Shown: piece by piece, positions 7,854-16,664 of the stretch
How positions within the stretch are numbered: position 1 is the first letter of the stretch
How the letters are laid out: each line of letters begins with the position of its first letter
NCBI RefSeq assembly: GCF_004402705.1
Contig: NZ_SOFM01000003.1
Location: forward strand, 20,527 to 84,526
Length of the DNA stretch: 64,000 nucleotides
Reading direction: 5' to 3'
From: Cryobacterium mannosilyticum
Lineage (GTDB): Bacteria > Actinomycetota > Actinomycetes > Actinomycetales > Microbacteriaceae
The notes under the pieces: generated by a model
Told to the model about the DNA's origin: nothing
Databases searched by the model: none
Seen by the model: the letters and a program-made list of their open reading frames with translations, nothing else
Position numbers and translations under genes: made by a program

Positions 7854-8492
7854 ATGAAGCTGACCAAACTGGAGCACGCCGCCCTGATCGTCGACGTGGC
7901 CGGCCGGAAGCTGTACATCGACCCCGGTTCGTTCACCACGGCCCTGACCGACACGGCCAACACGGATGCCGTCGTGATCACCCACGAGCACCCTGACCAC
8001 TGGACGCCCGAGCAGCTCGACCGCATCCTGGAGTTCAACCCCGACGTCAGGATCTTCGGTCCCGCCGGGGTCGCAGCGGCAGCTGCAGGCTACCCGGTCA
8101 CGGTCGTCGCGGCCGGCGACGAGGTCGAGGTCGGTCCCTTCCGGTTGCGCTTCTTCGGCCAGAAGCACGCGGTCATCCACGAGTCGATCCCGGTGATCGA
8201 CAACGTCGGGGTGCTGGTCAACGACGAGCTCTACTATGCCGGCGACGCGTTCACCATCCCGTCCGGGGTCGACGTGCGCACCCTGGCCGTCCCGGCGAAC
8301 GCGCCCTGGCTCAAGATCAGCGAAGTCATCGACTACGTGCTCGCGCTCAAGCCCAGGCGCAGCTTCCCCACCCACGAGATGCTGCTCTCCCGCGCCGGCA
8401 AGGAACTCTCGAACACCCGGATCCGCTCCGCCACCGAGCAGAACGGTGGCGAGTTCTTCCCCCTCGAGCCGGACGAGTCCCTCGACCTCTGA
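7854..8492 (+). CDS. MBL-fold (UlaG-like) metal-dependent hydrolase
   Basis: 212-residue member of the metallo-beta-lactamase superfamily. The zinc motif THEHPDHW (HxHxDH) is at about residues 43-50, an aspartate-bearing strand YYAGDAF at 124-130, and a late His at SFPTHE. It lacks the extra domains of RNases or glyoxalase II and resembles the general UlaG-like group, whose substrates are mostly unknown. The start follows a GGGAGC RBS-like stretch. Divergent from the lipid kinase; no operon partner. Confidence 0.88.
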   Translation: MKLTKLEHAALIVDVAGRKLYIDPGSFTTALTDTANTDAVVITHEHPDHWTPEQLDRILEFNPDVRIFGPAGVAAAAAGYPVTVVAAGDEVEVGPFRLRFFGQKHAVIHESIPVIDNVGVLVNDELYYAGDAFTIPSGVDVRTLAVPANAPWLKISEVIDYVLALKPRRSFPTHEMLLSRAGKELSNTRIRSATEQNGGEFFPLEPDESLDL

Positions 8493-8622
8493 GCATCCGT
8501 CGTCCGGGCACGGAGCGAACTGCCGGGGCGTGCACAGCCCGCTCCCAGACGGTTCGTCCTGCGTGCAGCTACTGTAATTTTATTGTCTCTGCACAACCCT
8601 CTCGACGAAGGATCCCCGCATC

Positions 8623-9357
8623 ATGAGCGTTCCCGTGCTTTCGGCCCAGAACATAGGCAAGTCCTATGGGAGCGGCGCGAACCGTTTCGACGCGCTCAAG
8701 GGGGTGTCCCTGGACATCCAGGCCGGTGAATCCGTCGCCATCGTCGGCAAGAGCGGATCGGGCAAGTCCACCCTGATGCACCTGCTCGCGCTGCTCGACG
8801 ACCCGGACAGCGGCAGCCTCCTGGTCGAGGGCACCGACGCCCGAAAGCTCAAGGGCAAGGAGGTGAACCGGCTGCGCAACCAGGACTTCGGTTTCGTCTT
8901 CCAGCAGTTCTTCCTCACCGCCAACGCGACGGTGCTCGACAACGTCGTGCTGCCGCTGAAGATCGCCGGGGTGCCGCCCCGGGAGCGCAAAGCCCGCGGC
9001 ATGGCCGCGCTCGAACAGCTCGAACTCGCCGACAAGGCGAAGAACAAGGCGATCAACCTCTCCGGCGGGCAGAAGCAGCGGGCCGTCATCGCCCGTGCCC
9101 TCGTCAACAACCCGAAGGTGATCTTCGCGGACGAACCGACGGGAAACCTCGACACGGCGACGGGGACCGTGGTCGAGGACATCCTCTTCGCCCTCAACAA
9201 GGACAAGGGCATCACGCTCATCATCGTCACTCACGACATCGAACTCGCCGCGCGTTGCGATCGCCAGATCTTCATCCGCGACGGCCTCGAGGACACCACC
9301 GAATCCGGAGCCCCGCGCAAGAGGCACGCCGGAGCACACGCAGGAGCACACGCATGA
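8623..9357 (+). CDS. MacB/LolD-type ABC transporter ATP-binding protein
   Basis: 244-residue ATPase of an exporter or lipoprotein-release type ABC system. Walker A GKSGSGKST (about 42-50), Q-loop in FGFVFQQFFL, signature LSGGQKQR, Walker B VIFADEPTGNLD and the H-loop THD are all intact. A short His/Ala-rich tail (AGAHAGAHA) ends the protein. The stop overlaps the start of the permease as ATGA, so both are translationally coupled, and a TetR gene follows eight bases after the permease. Confidence 0.95.
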   Translation: MSVPVLSAQNIGKSYGSGANRFDALKGVSLDIQAGESVAIVGKSGSGKSTLMHLLALLDDPDSGSLLVEGTDARKLKGKEVNRLRNQDFGFVFQQFFLTANATVLDNVVLPLKIAGVPPRERKARGMAALEQLELADKAKNKAINLSGGQKQRAVIARALVNNPKVIFADEPTGNLDTATGTVVEDILFALNKDKGITLIIVTHDIELAARCDRQIFIRDGLEDTTESGAPRKRHAGAHAGAHA

Positions 9358-10655
9358 AGTTCATCGACATCGTCAAGACCGCGATCGCGAACAGCTTCCG
9401 CAGCAAACTCCGCACCGGCCTGACCGTGATCGCGATCTTCATCGGCGCGTTCACCCTCACCATCACCAGCGGCATCGGAACCGGCGTCACCAGCTACATC
9501 GACACCCAGGTCTCCGCGATCGGCGCGGCGGACGTGCTGACGGTCTCCAAGGCGGCCGACTCCACCTCGTCCACCACCGACGGCCCGGCGGCCTACGACC
9601 CGAGCAAGGCGACCACCGTGAGCCTCGGCAACGGATCAAGACCGGGAACGACCATCCAGGCGCTCACCGCCAGGGACCTCACCAAGATTGAGAAGACCTC
9701 GGGCATCCTGGGCGTCGACCCCTCGGTTCGGGTGACCCCCGACTACATCGAGTACGACGGCAAGGGCAAGTTCGAGATCATCGTCAACGCCACGGCCACG
9801 CTCACCAAGGCCGACCTGGCCGCCGGAAGCCAGCTCAGTAATGCGAGCACGGCCGATCAGATCCTCCTTCCGACGACGTACCTGAAGAACCTCGGCTTCC
9901 CGAGCGCCAAGGCGGCCGTCGGCCGCACGGTCTCGATCGGGATCACCGACTACACGGGCGCTCAGCAGACGGTCAAGGCCACGGTCGTGGGGGTGCAGAA
10001 CGAGACGATCCTCGGCGTCGGCGCCGGCCTCAACCAGACCCTGACCGACACCCTGCACGCCGTCGAGGTGACCGGGGCTCCGGCGGGCGCCACCGACAGT
10101 TATGCGACGGCCACCGCGCATTTCGATGTCACGAGCACCCCGGCCGAGATCACCGCCATCAAGGACGACCTCACGAAACAGGGCTACGCGTCGCAGACCG
10201 TCGCCGACCAGATCGGCTCCTTCCAGACCGTGATCAACGTCATCATCGGCGTGCTCAACGCGTTCGCCGTGATCGCGCTCATCGCGGCCGGTTTCGGCAT
10301 CATCAACACCCTGCTGATGAGCGTGCAGGAGCGCACCCGTGAGATCGGCCTGATGAAGGCCATGGGCATGAACGGCGGTCGCGTCTACACCCTGTTCAGC
10401 ACCGAAGCCGTCTTCATCGGCTTCCTCGGCAGCGCCCTCGGCGCCCTGGCCGCGGTCGGTGTCGGCTCGCTGGTCAGCAACATCCTCGCCGACGGCGTGT
10501 TCTCCGCCCTTCCCGGCCTGCAGGTCGTGCAATTCGCCCCGAGCTCCATCGCCATCATCATCGGCGTCGTCATGCTGATCGCGTTCCTGGCCGGCACGCT
10601 CCCAGCGCGCGCCGCCGCCAGGCAGAACCCGATCGACGCCCTGCGGTACGAGTAG
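9354..10655 (+). CDS. MacB/FtsX-type ABC transporter permease
   Basis: 433-residue permease. One transmembrane helix lies near the N-terminus (about residues 20-42), then a large extracytoplasmic domain of about 260 residues, then three helices near the C-terminus with the FtsX-like segment INTLLMSVQERTREIGLMKA. This is the MacB topology, with a periplasm-facing domain used in mechanotransmission. The ATG at 9354 was selected over the longer open frame because it overlaps the ATPase stop. Substrate unknown; the linked TetR regulator suggests efflux of a small molecule or peptide. Confidence 0.93.
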   Translation: MKFIDIVKTAIANSFRSKLRTGLTVIAIFIGAFTLTITSGIGTGVTSYIDTQVSAIGAADVLTVSKAADSTSSTTDGPAAYDPSKATTVSLGNGSRPGTTIQALTARDLTKIEKTSGILGVDPSVRVTPDYIEYDGKGKFEIIVNATATLTKADLAAGSQLSNASTADQILLPTTYLKNLGFPSAKAAVGRTVSIGITDYTGAQQTVKATVVGVQNETILGVGAGLNQTLTDTLHAVEVTGAPAGATDSYATATAHFDVTSTPAEITAIKDDLTKQGYASQTVADQIGSFQTVINVIIGVLNAFAVIALIAAGFGIINTLLMSVQERTREIGLMKAMGMNGGRVYTLFSTEAVFIGFLGSALGALAAVGVGSLVSNILADGVFSALPGLQVVQFAPSSIAIIIGVVMLIAFLAGTLPARAAARQNPIDALRYE

Positions 10656-10663
10656 CGGGCCCC

Positions 10664-11329
10664 ATGACGAGCAAGCCGGCCGTCGACGACGGGCTGCGCG
10701 CCCGCAAGCGCGCAGCCACCCAGGCCGGACTGGAGCAGGCGGCCCTGGCGCTGGCACTCGAGCACGGCTACGAGAACGTCACGGTCGACATGATCTGCGA
10801 CGCGGGCATGGTCTCGCAGCGCACGTTCTTCAACTACTTCGGCACGAAGGAGGGTGCCTTCCTGGGCACCCCTCCCCCGATGCCGGCGGATGCCGAGCTC
10901 GCCCGTTTCGTGCAGGGCGTCGGCGCCGATGTCCTCGGTGATCTCGTCGGGCTGATCACGGCCGCTCTCGTCGACCAGGAGCCGGACCCCGGCATCCTCC
11001 GGTCACGGCGGATGCTGATCGAACGCACCCCCGAGCTGCTGGGCCGGGAGAACACGCGCATCACCGAGCTCGAGGAGAGCCTCACCCTGCTGGTGCTGGA
11101 GCGCTTCCACGCCCAGGACCGCAGCGAGGAGTCCACCCCGGGCCTCGAGGACGAGGCCCGGATGGCGGTCACCCTGGCCGGTAGCGTGATGCGTTTCTCG
11201 ATGCAGAAGTGGTTCACCGGCGGCTTCACGGGCAGTCCGGGCGAGCTTCTCCGGCACTCGATCGCGCTCATGCGCCGGATCGCCGCCGCGGAGAACCCTG
11301 CTCCGGAGGGCGCGCGGGTCAGGCCGTGA
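10664..11329 (+). CDS. TetR family regulator of the adjacent ABC exporter
   Basis: 221-residue regulator with an N-terminal HTH (VDMICDAGMVSQRTFFNYFGT region, about 44-64; the FFNYF motif is typical) and a divergent C-terminal ligand domain. It is the third gene of the ABC operon, eight bases after the permease stop, and is therefore probably its local repressor. The 3' end overlaps the convergent ald gene by 11 bases. Confidence 0.9.
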   Translation: MTSKPAVDDGLRARKRAATQAGLEQAALALALEHGYENVTVDMICDAGMVSQRTFFNYFGTKEGAFLGTPPPMPADAELARFVQGVGADVLGDLVGLITAALVDQEPDPGILRSRRMLIERTPELLGRENTRITELEESLTLLVLERFHAQDRSEESTPGLEDEARMAVTLAGSVMRFSMQKWFTGGFTGSPGELLRHSIALMRRIAAAENPAPEGARVRP

Positions 11330-12437
11330 CGAGCTCGCGCCAGTCGGCCAGTTCCAGGCCGTGCGCCTCGGACACCGAACGGTTGGTGACCCTCCCGGCG
11401 GCGACGTTCAGGCCCAGGGCGAGCGCCGAATCCCGCTCGCAGGCGACCTTGACGCCGAGGTTGGCCAGGGCCACGCCGTAGCGGAGGGTGACGTTGGTCA
11501 GCGCGTAGGTGGACGTGTTCGGCACCGCGCCGGGCATGTTGGCCACGCAGTAGAAGATCGACTCGTGCACCGTGTAGGTGGGGTTCTCGTGCGTGGTCGG
11601 GCGGGTGTCGGCGAAGCAGCCGCCCTGGTCGACGGCGATGTCGACCAGCACCGAGCCGGGCTTCATCCGCGCGACCAGCGCATTGGTGACCAGCTTCGGG
11701 GCCTTGGCGCCCGGGATCAGGACCGATCCGATCACCAGGTCGGCGTCGATCACGGCCCGCTCGACCTCGTAGGAGTTCGAGGCGACCGTCTTCAGCCGAC
11801 CCTGGTACTGGCCGTCGAGCTGGCGGAGCCTGTCGATGTTGATGTCGAGGATGGTCACGTCGGCGCCGAGCCCCAGGGCCATCGCGGCGGCGTTCGTTCC
11901 GGCGACGCCGGCTCCGAGCACGACGACCTTGGCGGGGCGCACCCCGGGCACGCCGCCGAGCAGCACACCCTTCCCGCCGGCGGGGGCCATCAGCGACTGG
12001 GCGCCCACCTGCACGGAGAGCCGGCCGGCGACCTCGCTCATCGGCGCGAGCAGGGGCAGCCCGCGGCCGGGGGTCTGCACGGTCTCGTAGGCGATCGCGG
12101 TGACTCCCGCGTCGACCAGCGCCGTGGTCAGCTCGGGCTCAGCGGCCAGGTGGAGGTAGGTGAAGAGAACGAGGCCCTCCCGGAAGCGGTGGTATTCCGC
12201 GGCGACGGGTTCCTTGACCTTCATGACCATGTCGGAGCGGGCCCAGAGGGCGTCGGCGGAGTCGACCAGCTCGGCGCCGGCGACGCGGTACTCCTCGTCG
12301 CTGATCTGCGAGCCGACTCCGGCACCGGTTTCGACGAGCACCGTGTGGCCGTTGGCCAGGAACTCGTGCACGCCGGAGGCGGTGATGGCGACGCGGTACT
12401 CGTTGTTCTTGATTTCCTTGGGTACACCGATGATCAT
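11319..12437 (-). CDS. ald: Alanine dehydrogenase
   Basis: 372 residues, the standard length. It catalyses reversible NAD-dependent deamination of L-alanine to pyruvate and ammonium. The N-terminus MIIGVPKEIKNNEYRVA is characteristic; catalytic-region segments KVKEPVAAEYHRFREG and FTYLHLA are present, as is the Rossmann loop VVLGAGVAGTNAAAMALGLGA. It is divergent from a PucR-family regulator of the type that activates ald (AdeR), and an alanine permease gene is nearby, so the three form an alanine catabolism module. A palindrome in the 380-base divergent region is the likely control site. Confidence 0.97.
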   Translation of the reverse strand: MIIGVPKEIKNNEYRVAITASGVHEFLANGHTVLVETGAGVGSQISDEEYRVAGAELVDSADALWARSDMVMKVKEPVAAEYHRFREGLVLFTYLHLAAEPELTTALVDAGVTAIAYETVQTPGRGLPLLAPMSEVAGRLSVQVGAQSLMAPAGGKGVLLGGVPGVRPAKVVVLGAGVAGTNAAAMALGLGADVTILDINIDRLRQLDGQYQGRLKTVASNSYEVERAVIDADLVIGSVLIPGAKAPKLVTNALVARMKPGSVLVDIAVDQGGCFADTRPTTHENPTYTVHESIFYCVANMPGAVPNTSTYALTNVTLRYGVALANLGVKVACERDSALALGLNVAAGRVTNRSVSEAHGLELADWRELVTA

Positions 12438-12818
12438 GGCCGACTCCGTTGCTGGTTGGTTCTCGTGAAAGGGTCCGCCGGCGTGCCTCGTGCGACGATG
12501 CCGGTGGCGGGGTCAAGACTAGGGCCGCGTTCGCGGCCGGCCCGGGGAGCGGAGCCGGGGCGCGGGGCATCCGCCGGCCGCGACGGAGGGCGAGCGGGGC
12601 ATCCGGATGCCGTCGGCCGGCCCTCCCCGGCGGCCGTTCCCCGGCGGTTCAGGGGTTTTGCCCTCAGCCGGGTCCGGCCCGCCGGGCCGTCGCGGCACGC
12701 GTTGCCGAGGCCGACGGAACGCCGCAGGGGTTTGTCACTCGACAACTGTCGAGTCTCGGCTCGTCAATCGTCGCCGGTTGTCCGAAACGGGCCCCGGCTG
12801 GCGCTTAGCATTGAGCCC
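12438..12818. other. Divergent ald/adeR intergenic region
   Basis: 380 bases without a gene. The middle (about 12530-12720) is very GC-rich and contains no clear ORF. The only strong element seen is the palindrome at 12737-12754. The long spacing to ald (about 300 bases from the palindrome) suggests a separate ald promoter close to 12470. Confidence 0.6.
12737..12754. promoter_or_regulatory. Candidate AdeR operator (perfect palindrome)
   Basis: ACTCGACA-AC-TGTCGAGT, two perfect 8-base arms, lies 65 bases upstream of the adeR start. Its core TCGACA-NN-TGTCGA recurs upstream of the alanine permease at 15781-15794. Confidence 0.65.
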
Positions 12819-14018
12819 ATGAAGACGGCGGAAATCGAAGAGCTCGTCGAGACGCTTGCCGCCGGTCTGGACCGCGCCCTGTCGCTCGAGGACCTCGACG
12901 GCGGGCTTGTCGCCTACAGCCGTGACCAGCCGCTCGCCGACAGCGTGCGGGTCAACTTCCTGCTGAGCAAGAAGGTGCCGGCCGACGTGAGTGCCTGGCA
13001 GCTGCGGCACGGCATCGCTGCGGCGGTGCGACCGGTCGTCGTGCCCGCCAACGCGGAGCTGGGGATGCTCGGGAGGGTGTGCGTGCCCTTGCTGGTGCGC
13101 GGTTTCCGGGTGGGCTACCTGTGGGCCCTGCAGGGATCGCAGGACGAGTCGCCGGAGGCGATCCTCGGCGAGCTGCCGGCCGTGCGCACCCAGCTCGACC
13201 GGCTCGCCGAACTGCTGCTCGACACGAACACGGCGGAATCCGAACACCGGAGGCAGCGCGAGGCGCTGTTCCTGGCCGCCTGCGCCGCCGATCCCGTGGC
13301 CGTCGACGAGATCGCGGACTGGCCGCAGATCCACGCCACCGGGCCCTGGCATGTCGCGACCCTGATCGACAGACCCGCCGCCGAGCGGGAGGGCGGCGCC
13401 CTGCTGCAGCGCATCGCCGCCCTGCAGGCCACCGTCGGCATCGACGCGGCCCGTTTCAGCGCCGGCACCGACACGCACGCGGTCGCGCTGCTGCGCGACT
13501 CCCCCGGCAAGCTGGTGCACGCCGAGGTCCTCGCCCGGTACGGGGCCGAGATCGCCCGCCGCGGCGGCCCGCCGGCCCGCCCCGACCTGATGGGGGTCAG
13601 CGAGGCCTTCCACGACCTGCGGCGCCTGCCGGAGGCCTACGCCCAATCCCGCAAGGCCGTGCAGGCCGCCGCCGTCGACAGCCGGCTCGGCGCCGTGGTC
13701 GACTACCGCCGGATCGGCGTGTATCAGTTCCTCGCTGCGGCCAGCCGCAACCTGGCCCCGGTGGAGTCGGTCTACTTCACCGAGCTCCAGGACTTCGACG
13801 CCAACCGGGAGCTCCTGCCCATGCTGGAGTTGCTCTACGACACCGACGGGTCGGTGCAGGATGTCGCCGCCGGCCTGCACCTGCACCGCAGCAGCATCTA
13901 CAACCGGTTGGCGAGGATCCGCTCCCTGATCGGCGCCGACCCGTTGGGCGGGCAGGTGCGGCTGGAACTGCACCTGGCGATGAAGGCCGACCGCTGGTCG
14001 CGGCGTCCCCGGATCTGA
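12819..14018 (+). CDS. PucR-family regulator, AdeR-like
   Basis: 399-residue regulator with the PucR layout: a variable sensor N-terminus, a GGDEF-related middle domain and a C-terminal helix-turn-helix (SVQDVAAGLHLHRSSIYNRL, about residues 347-366). In Bacillus the PucR-type AdeR activates ald; the divergent position beside ald and the permease support the same role. The ATG at 12819 was chosen because the conserved region starts there; the frame is open far upstream only because it runs antisense to ald. Confidence 0.88.
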   Translation: MKTAEIEELVETLAAGLDRALSLEDLDGGLVAYSRDQPLADSVRVNFLLSKKVPADVSAWQLRHGIAAAVRPVVVPANAELGMLGRVCVPLLVRGFRVGYLWALQGSQDESPEAILGELPAVRTQLDRLAELLLDTNTAESEHRRQREALFLAACAADPVAVDEIADWPQIHATGPWHVATLIDRPAAEREGGALLQRIAALQATVGIDAARFSAGTDTHAVALLRDSPGKLVHAEVLARYGAEIARRGGPPARPDLMGVSEAFHDLRRLPEAYAQSRKAVQAAAVDSRLGAVVDYRRIGVYQFLAAASRNLAPVESVYFTELQDFDANRELLPMLELLYDTDGSVQDVAAGLHLHRSSIYNRLARIRSLIGADPLGGQVRLELHLAMKADRWSRRPRI

Positions 14019-14054
14019 CGAAGCAGGGCCGGCCGGCCGGGTCAGCGGCGGCGG

Positions 14055-15566
14055 TCAGCGAACGAGCGCAGCCTTCTCCGCGCGGGCCTCGGCCTTCCAC
14101 TCCTCGACCCGGGCCTGCTGCAGGGGTGCCTTGCGGTTGACGAACCAGGCGAGGCCGAGGGCCAGGAACCAGATCGGGGCGACGACGAGTGCGAGGCGGG
14201 TGTCGTCGGCCTGACCGAGGGCCCAGAGCATGAACGCGAAGAACGCCAGCACCACCCACGGCATGAGCCGGGCACCGGGCATCCTGTACTTCGACGCGGC
14301 ATGCAGGTGGGGACGGCGCCGGAGGAACGCCAGGTAACTGACCATGATGATCGACCAGACGAACATGGTCAGCACCGACGCCACCGAGGTGACGAGGGTG
14401 AAGGCACCCATGAACGAATCCCCCGTGTATAGCAGCACGACTCCGGCGAGCAGGAAGATGCAGGAGAACAGCAGGGCGTTCTGGGGAACCCGGCGGCTGC
14501 TCAACCTGCCGAAGGAGCGCGGCGCATTGCCGTCCTGGGCGAGGCCGTAGACCATCCGCGAGGTCGAGTAGATGCCGGAGTTGGCGCTGGACGCGGCGGA
14601 GGTGAGCACGACCAGGTTGATGACGATGGCCGCGATGCCCAGGCCCGCCAGGGTGAACATGCCGATGAAGGGGCTGCTGCCCGGGTCGATCGTGCGCCAC
14701 GGGTTGACGGCCATGATGATGACCAGCGCGCCCACATAGAAGAGGAGCAGCCGCACCGGGATGGTGTTGATGGCGCGGGGAAGGTTCGTCTCCGGGTCTT
14801 TCGTCTCGGCGGCCGCGGTGCCCACGAGTTCGATTCCGGCGAAAGCGAAAATGGCGATCTGGAAGCCGAGTACGAAGCCGGCGACGCCGTGGGGGAACAT
14901 CCCGCCGTCGTTCCAGATGTTCTCGAGGCCCGCGACGGCGCCGGAGGGCGAGGTGAAGTGGGTGGCGATCATGACGATGCCGGTGACGATGAGGGCGAGG
15001 ATGGCGAGCACCTTGACCAGGGCGAACCAGAACTCGGCCTCGCCGAATGCCTTCACGCTCGGCAGGTTGAGCAGGATCAGCACGACGGGCGTGAGCAGCG
15101 CTGGGATCCAGAGCGGCGTGCCCGGCGCCAGGACGTCGACATAGCCGGAGATCGCCACGATGTCTGCGACCCCGGTGACGACCCAGAACGCCCAGTATGA
15201 CCAGCCGGTGAAGAAGCTCGCCCACGGGCCGAGCAGGTCGCCGGCGAAGTCGCTGAAGGACTTGTAGTCGAGGTTGGAGAGCAGGATCTCGCCCATCGCC
15301 CGCATCACGAAGAAGAGCATGAAGCCGATGATCGTGTAGACGAAGATGACGGCCGGCCCGGCGAGGGAGATGGTCTTGCCGGCACCCATGAACAGGCCGG
15401 TTCCGATGGTTCCGCCGATGGCGAGCATTTGGATGTGGCGGCGGCTCAGCGACCGGGCGAGCGGTGGGTCCAGGTGCGGGGCGGTGGCCGAACCGACGGG
15501 GCTCGTCGCCCCGGTTCGCGTGGTCCTGGTGCCGGTGGCGCCGGCCGCGTCGTTCTGATCAGGCAT
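14055..15566 (-). CDS. cycA: D-serine/D-alanine/glycine (CycA-type) permease
   Basis: 503-residue APC-superfamily amino-acid:proton symporter with 12 hydrophobic helices. The first helix segment RRHIQMLAIGGTIGTGLFMG and later stretches such as GFMLFFVMRAMGE, YKSFSDFAGDLLGPW and AFAGIELVGTAAAETKDPE are close to those of Escherichia coli CycA. The ATG at 15566 was selected because a GAGGAAAG RBS precedes it and the 44-residue upstream extension is unlike a permease. It would supply alanine to the neighbouring ald. The gene ends 36 bases from the convergent adeR. Confidence 0.93.
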   Translation of the reverse strand: MPDQNDAAGATGTRTTRTGATSPVGSATAPHLDPPLARSLSRRHIQMLAIGGTIGTGLFMGAGKTISLAGPAVIFVYTIIGFMLFFVMRAMGEILLSNLDYKSFSDFAGDLLGPWASFFTGWSYWAFWVVTGVADIVAISGYVDVLAPGTPLWIPALLTPVVLILLNLPSVKAFGEAEFWFALVKVLAILALIVTGIVMIATHFTSPSGAVAGLENIWNDGGMFPHGVAGFVLGFQIAIFAFAGIELVGTAAAETKDPETNLPRAINTIPVRLLLFYVGALVIIMAVNPWRTIDPGSSPFIGMFTLAGLGIAAIVINLVVLTSAASSANSGIYSTSRMVYGLAQDGNAPRSFGRLSSRRVPQNALLFSCIFLLAGVVLLYTGDSFMGAFTLVTSVASVLTMFVWSIIMVSYLAFLRRRPHLHAASKYRMPGARLMPWVVLAFFAFMLWALGQADDTRLALVVAPIWFLALGLAWFVNRKAPLQQARVEEWKAEARAEKAALVR

Positions 15567-15965
15567 GGGTCTTCTTTCCTCATCACGGCACAGACGCAGC
15601 CGCTCAGCGGACGACCACGTCAACCGCGCTGGGGCCTTCACGAACGTGACGACCGGGACAACTCGGAACTGAAGTTGCAACACTAAGGGCACAATCACGG
15701 GCGACGGGACGGGCGCCCGCGCGTGACCCGAACGAGGGGGTTCGCTTCGGCGCGCTCACCTGCCACAGGCGAACGCGTGCTCGACAGGTGTCGACTGTTC
15801 CTCGCAGAACGGGCGACCACTGTTCTGCTTCGTCGGTCAGAGCTCGCGCACCCCCCTTTCGCGGCAATCAGCCCGCACCTTATTGACAGTCCGACAATAC
15901 CCTGCATATTCTGCACTCCGGGCGATACCGAAGTCGCCCGCACACTCATGTGTCAAGGAGGATCC
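15567..15965. other. Divergent region between cycA and the DUF6230 gene
   Basis: About 400 bases without a convincing gene; short ORFs on both strands lack good start sites. It must hold both promoters. A copy of the AdeR-like palindrome core is at 15781-15794. Toward the right end a lower-GC stretch (about 15880-15920) probably carries the promoter for the DUF6230 gene, whose RBS AAGGAGG is at 15956-15962. Confidence 0.6.
15781..15794. promoter_or_regulatory. Second copy of the AdeR-like palindrome core
   Basis: TCGACA-GG-TGTCGA, perfect 6-base arms with a two-base spacer, identical to the core of the site upstream of adeR. It is about 215 bases upstream of the cycA start, so it may serve cycA or the divergent DUF6230 gene. 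Confidence 0.55.
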
Positions 15966-16562
15966 ATGAAGTTCAAGAAACTCACGCAGTCCAGGCCAGG
16001 TCGCATCACGCTCGCTGTCATCCCCGTCACACTCGTGATGGGGGTACTGATGACGGGCGTCGCGCAGGGCGCCGTGCCCGTCGCCTTCGCGGTGTCGGGC
16101 AGCCAGTTCCAGATCGGCGCCAGCAAGCTCGACGGGACCGGCTTCTCACAGTATGCGGGCGTTGCCGTGCAGGCCGACGGCAAGACCATGCATCCGGTCG
16201 CGATCGCGAACATCGACTCGGCCTCGCTGACGGACCTGTGCCAGTCGGTCGTCACCGTGACGCCGCTGGGCACGCTCGGTCTGCTCATCAACGCGGGCGG
16301 CGGGGGCAATCCGGCCCAGGCCAGTGCCCTGCAGCTCGGGATGACGGACCTCCAGGGTGACGCGACATTCACCAACATCCGCATCGGTGTCGACGCTTCC
16401 AAGGTCAACACCGCCGCCAAGGGCACCGCAGGCGATTTCGCCCAGGATGCCGACCACATCACGATCAACGGTCTCAAGCAGACGGCCTGGAGCACCCAGG
16501 CAGGCACGTTCGCCCTGAACGGCCTGCACATGCAGATCACCAACGGAACGAAGTGCTTCTAG
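15966..16562 (+). CDS. DUF6230 family secreted/membrane protein
   Basis: 198 residues. A signal or anchor helix is at about residues 15-38 (ITLAVIPVTLVMGVLMTGVA), followed by a Gly/Ala-rich domain predicted to lie outside the cytoplasm. Two Cys (in LCQSV and the C-terminal KCF) might form a disulfide. DUF6230 proteins occur next to DUF6114 proteins in Streptomyces and relatives, as here; their function is not established. A strong RBS (AAGGAGG) precedes the ATG. Confidence 0.85.
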   Translation: MKFKKLTQSRPGRITLAVIPVTLVMGVLMTGVAQGAVPVAFAVSGSQFQIGASKLDGTGFSQYAGVAVQADGKTMHPVAIANIDSASLTDLCQSVVTVTPLGTLGLLINAGGGGNPAQASALQLGMTDLQGDATFTNIRIGVDASKVNTAAKGTAGDFAQDADHITINGLKQTAWSTQAGTFALNGLHMQITNGTKCF

Positions 16563-16597
16563 CGCGACGCCCCTGAGAAGTCGCTCCGTTCGCCGGG

Positions 16598-16626
16598 GTG
16601 CCGGCCCGCCCGTGGCGGGCCGGCAC
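16598..16626 (+). other. Intercistronic hairpin between the DUF6230 and DUF6114 genes
   Basis: Two perfect 13-base arms (GTGCCGGCCCGCC and its complement) with a 3-base loop and no T-run after it. It could be an attenuating or mRNA-stabilising stem that sets different levels of the two proteins, or a factor-dependent terminator. Confidence 0.6.
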
Positions 16627-16664
16627 CTGCGGCGCTCCACCACCACAGCAAAGGAACCAATCGG

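Noticed and set aside
11361..12818. Long plus-strand extension upstream of adeR (885-codon ORF)
   Set aside because: It is antisense to ald; the PucR-family protein begins at the ATG at 12819.
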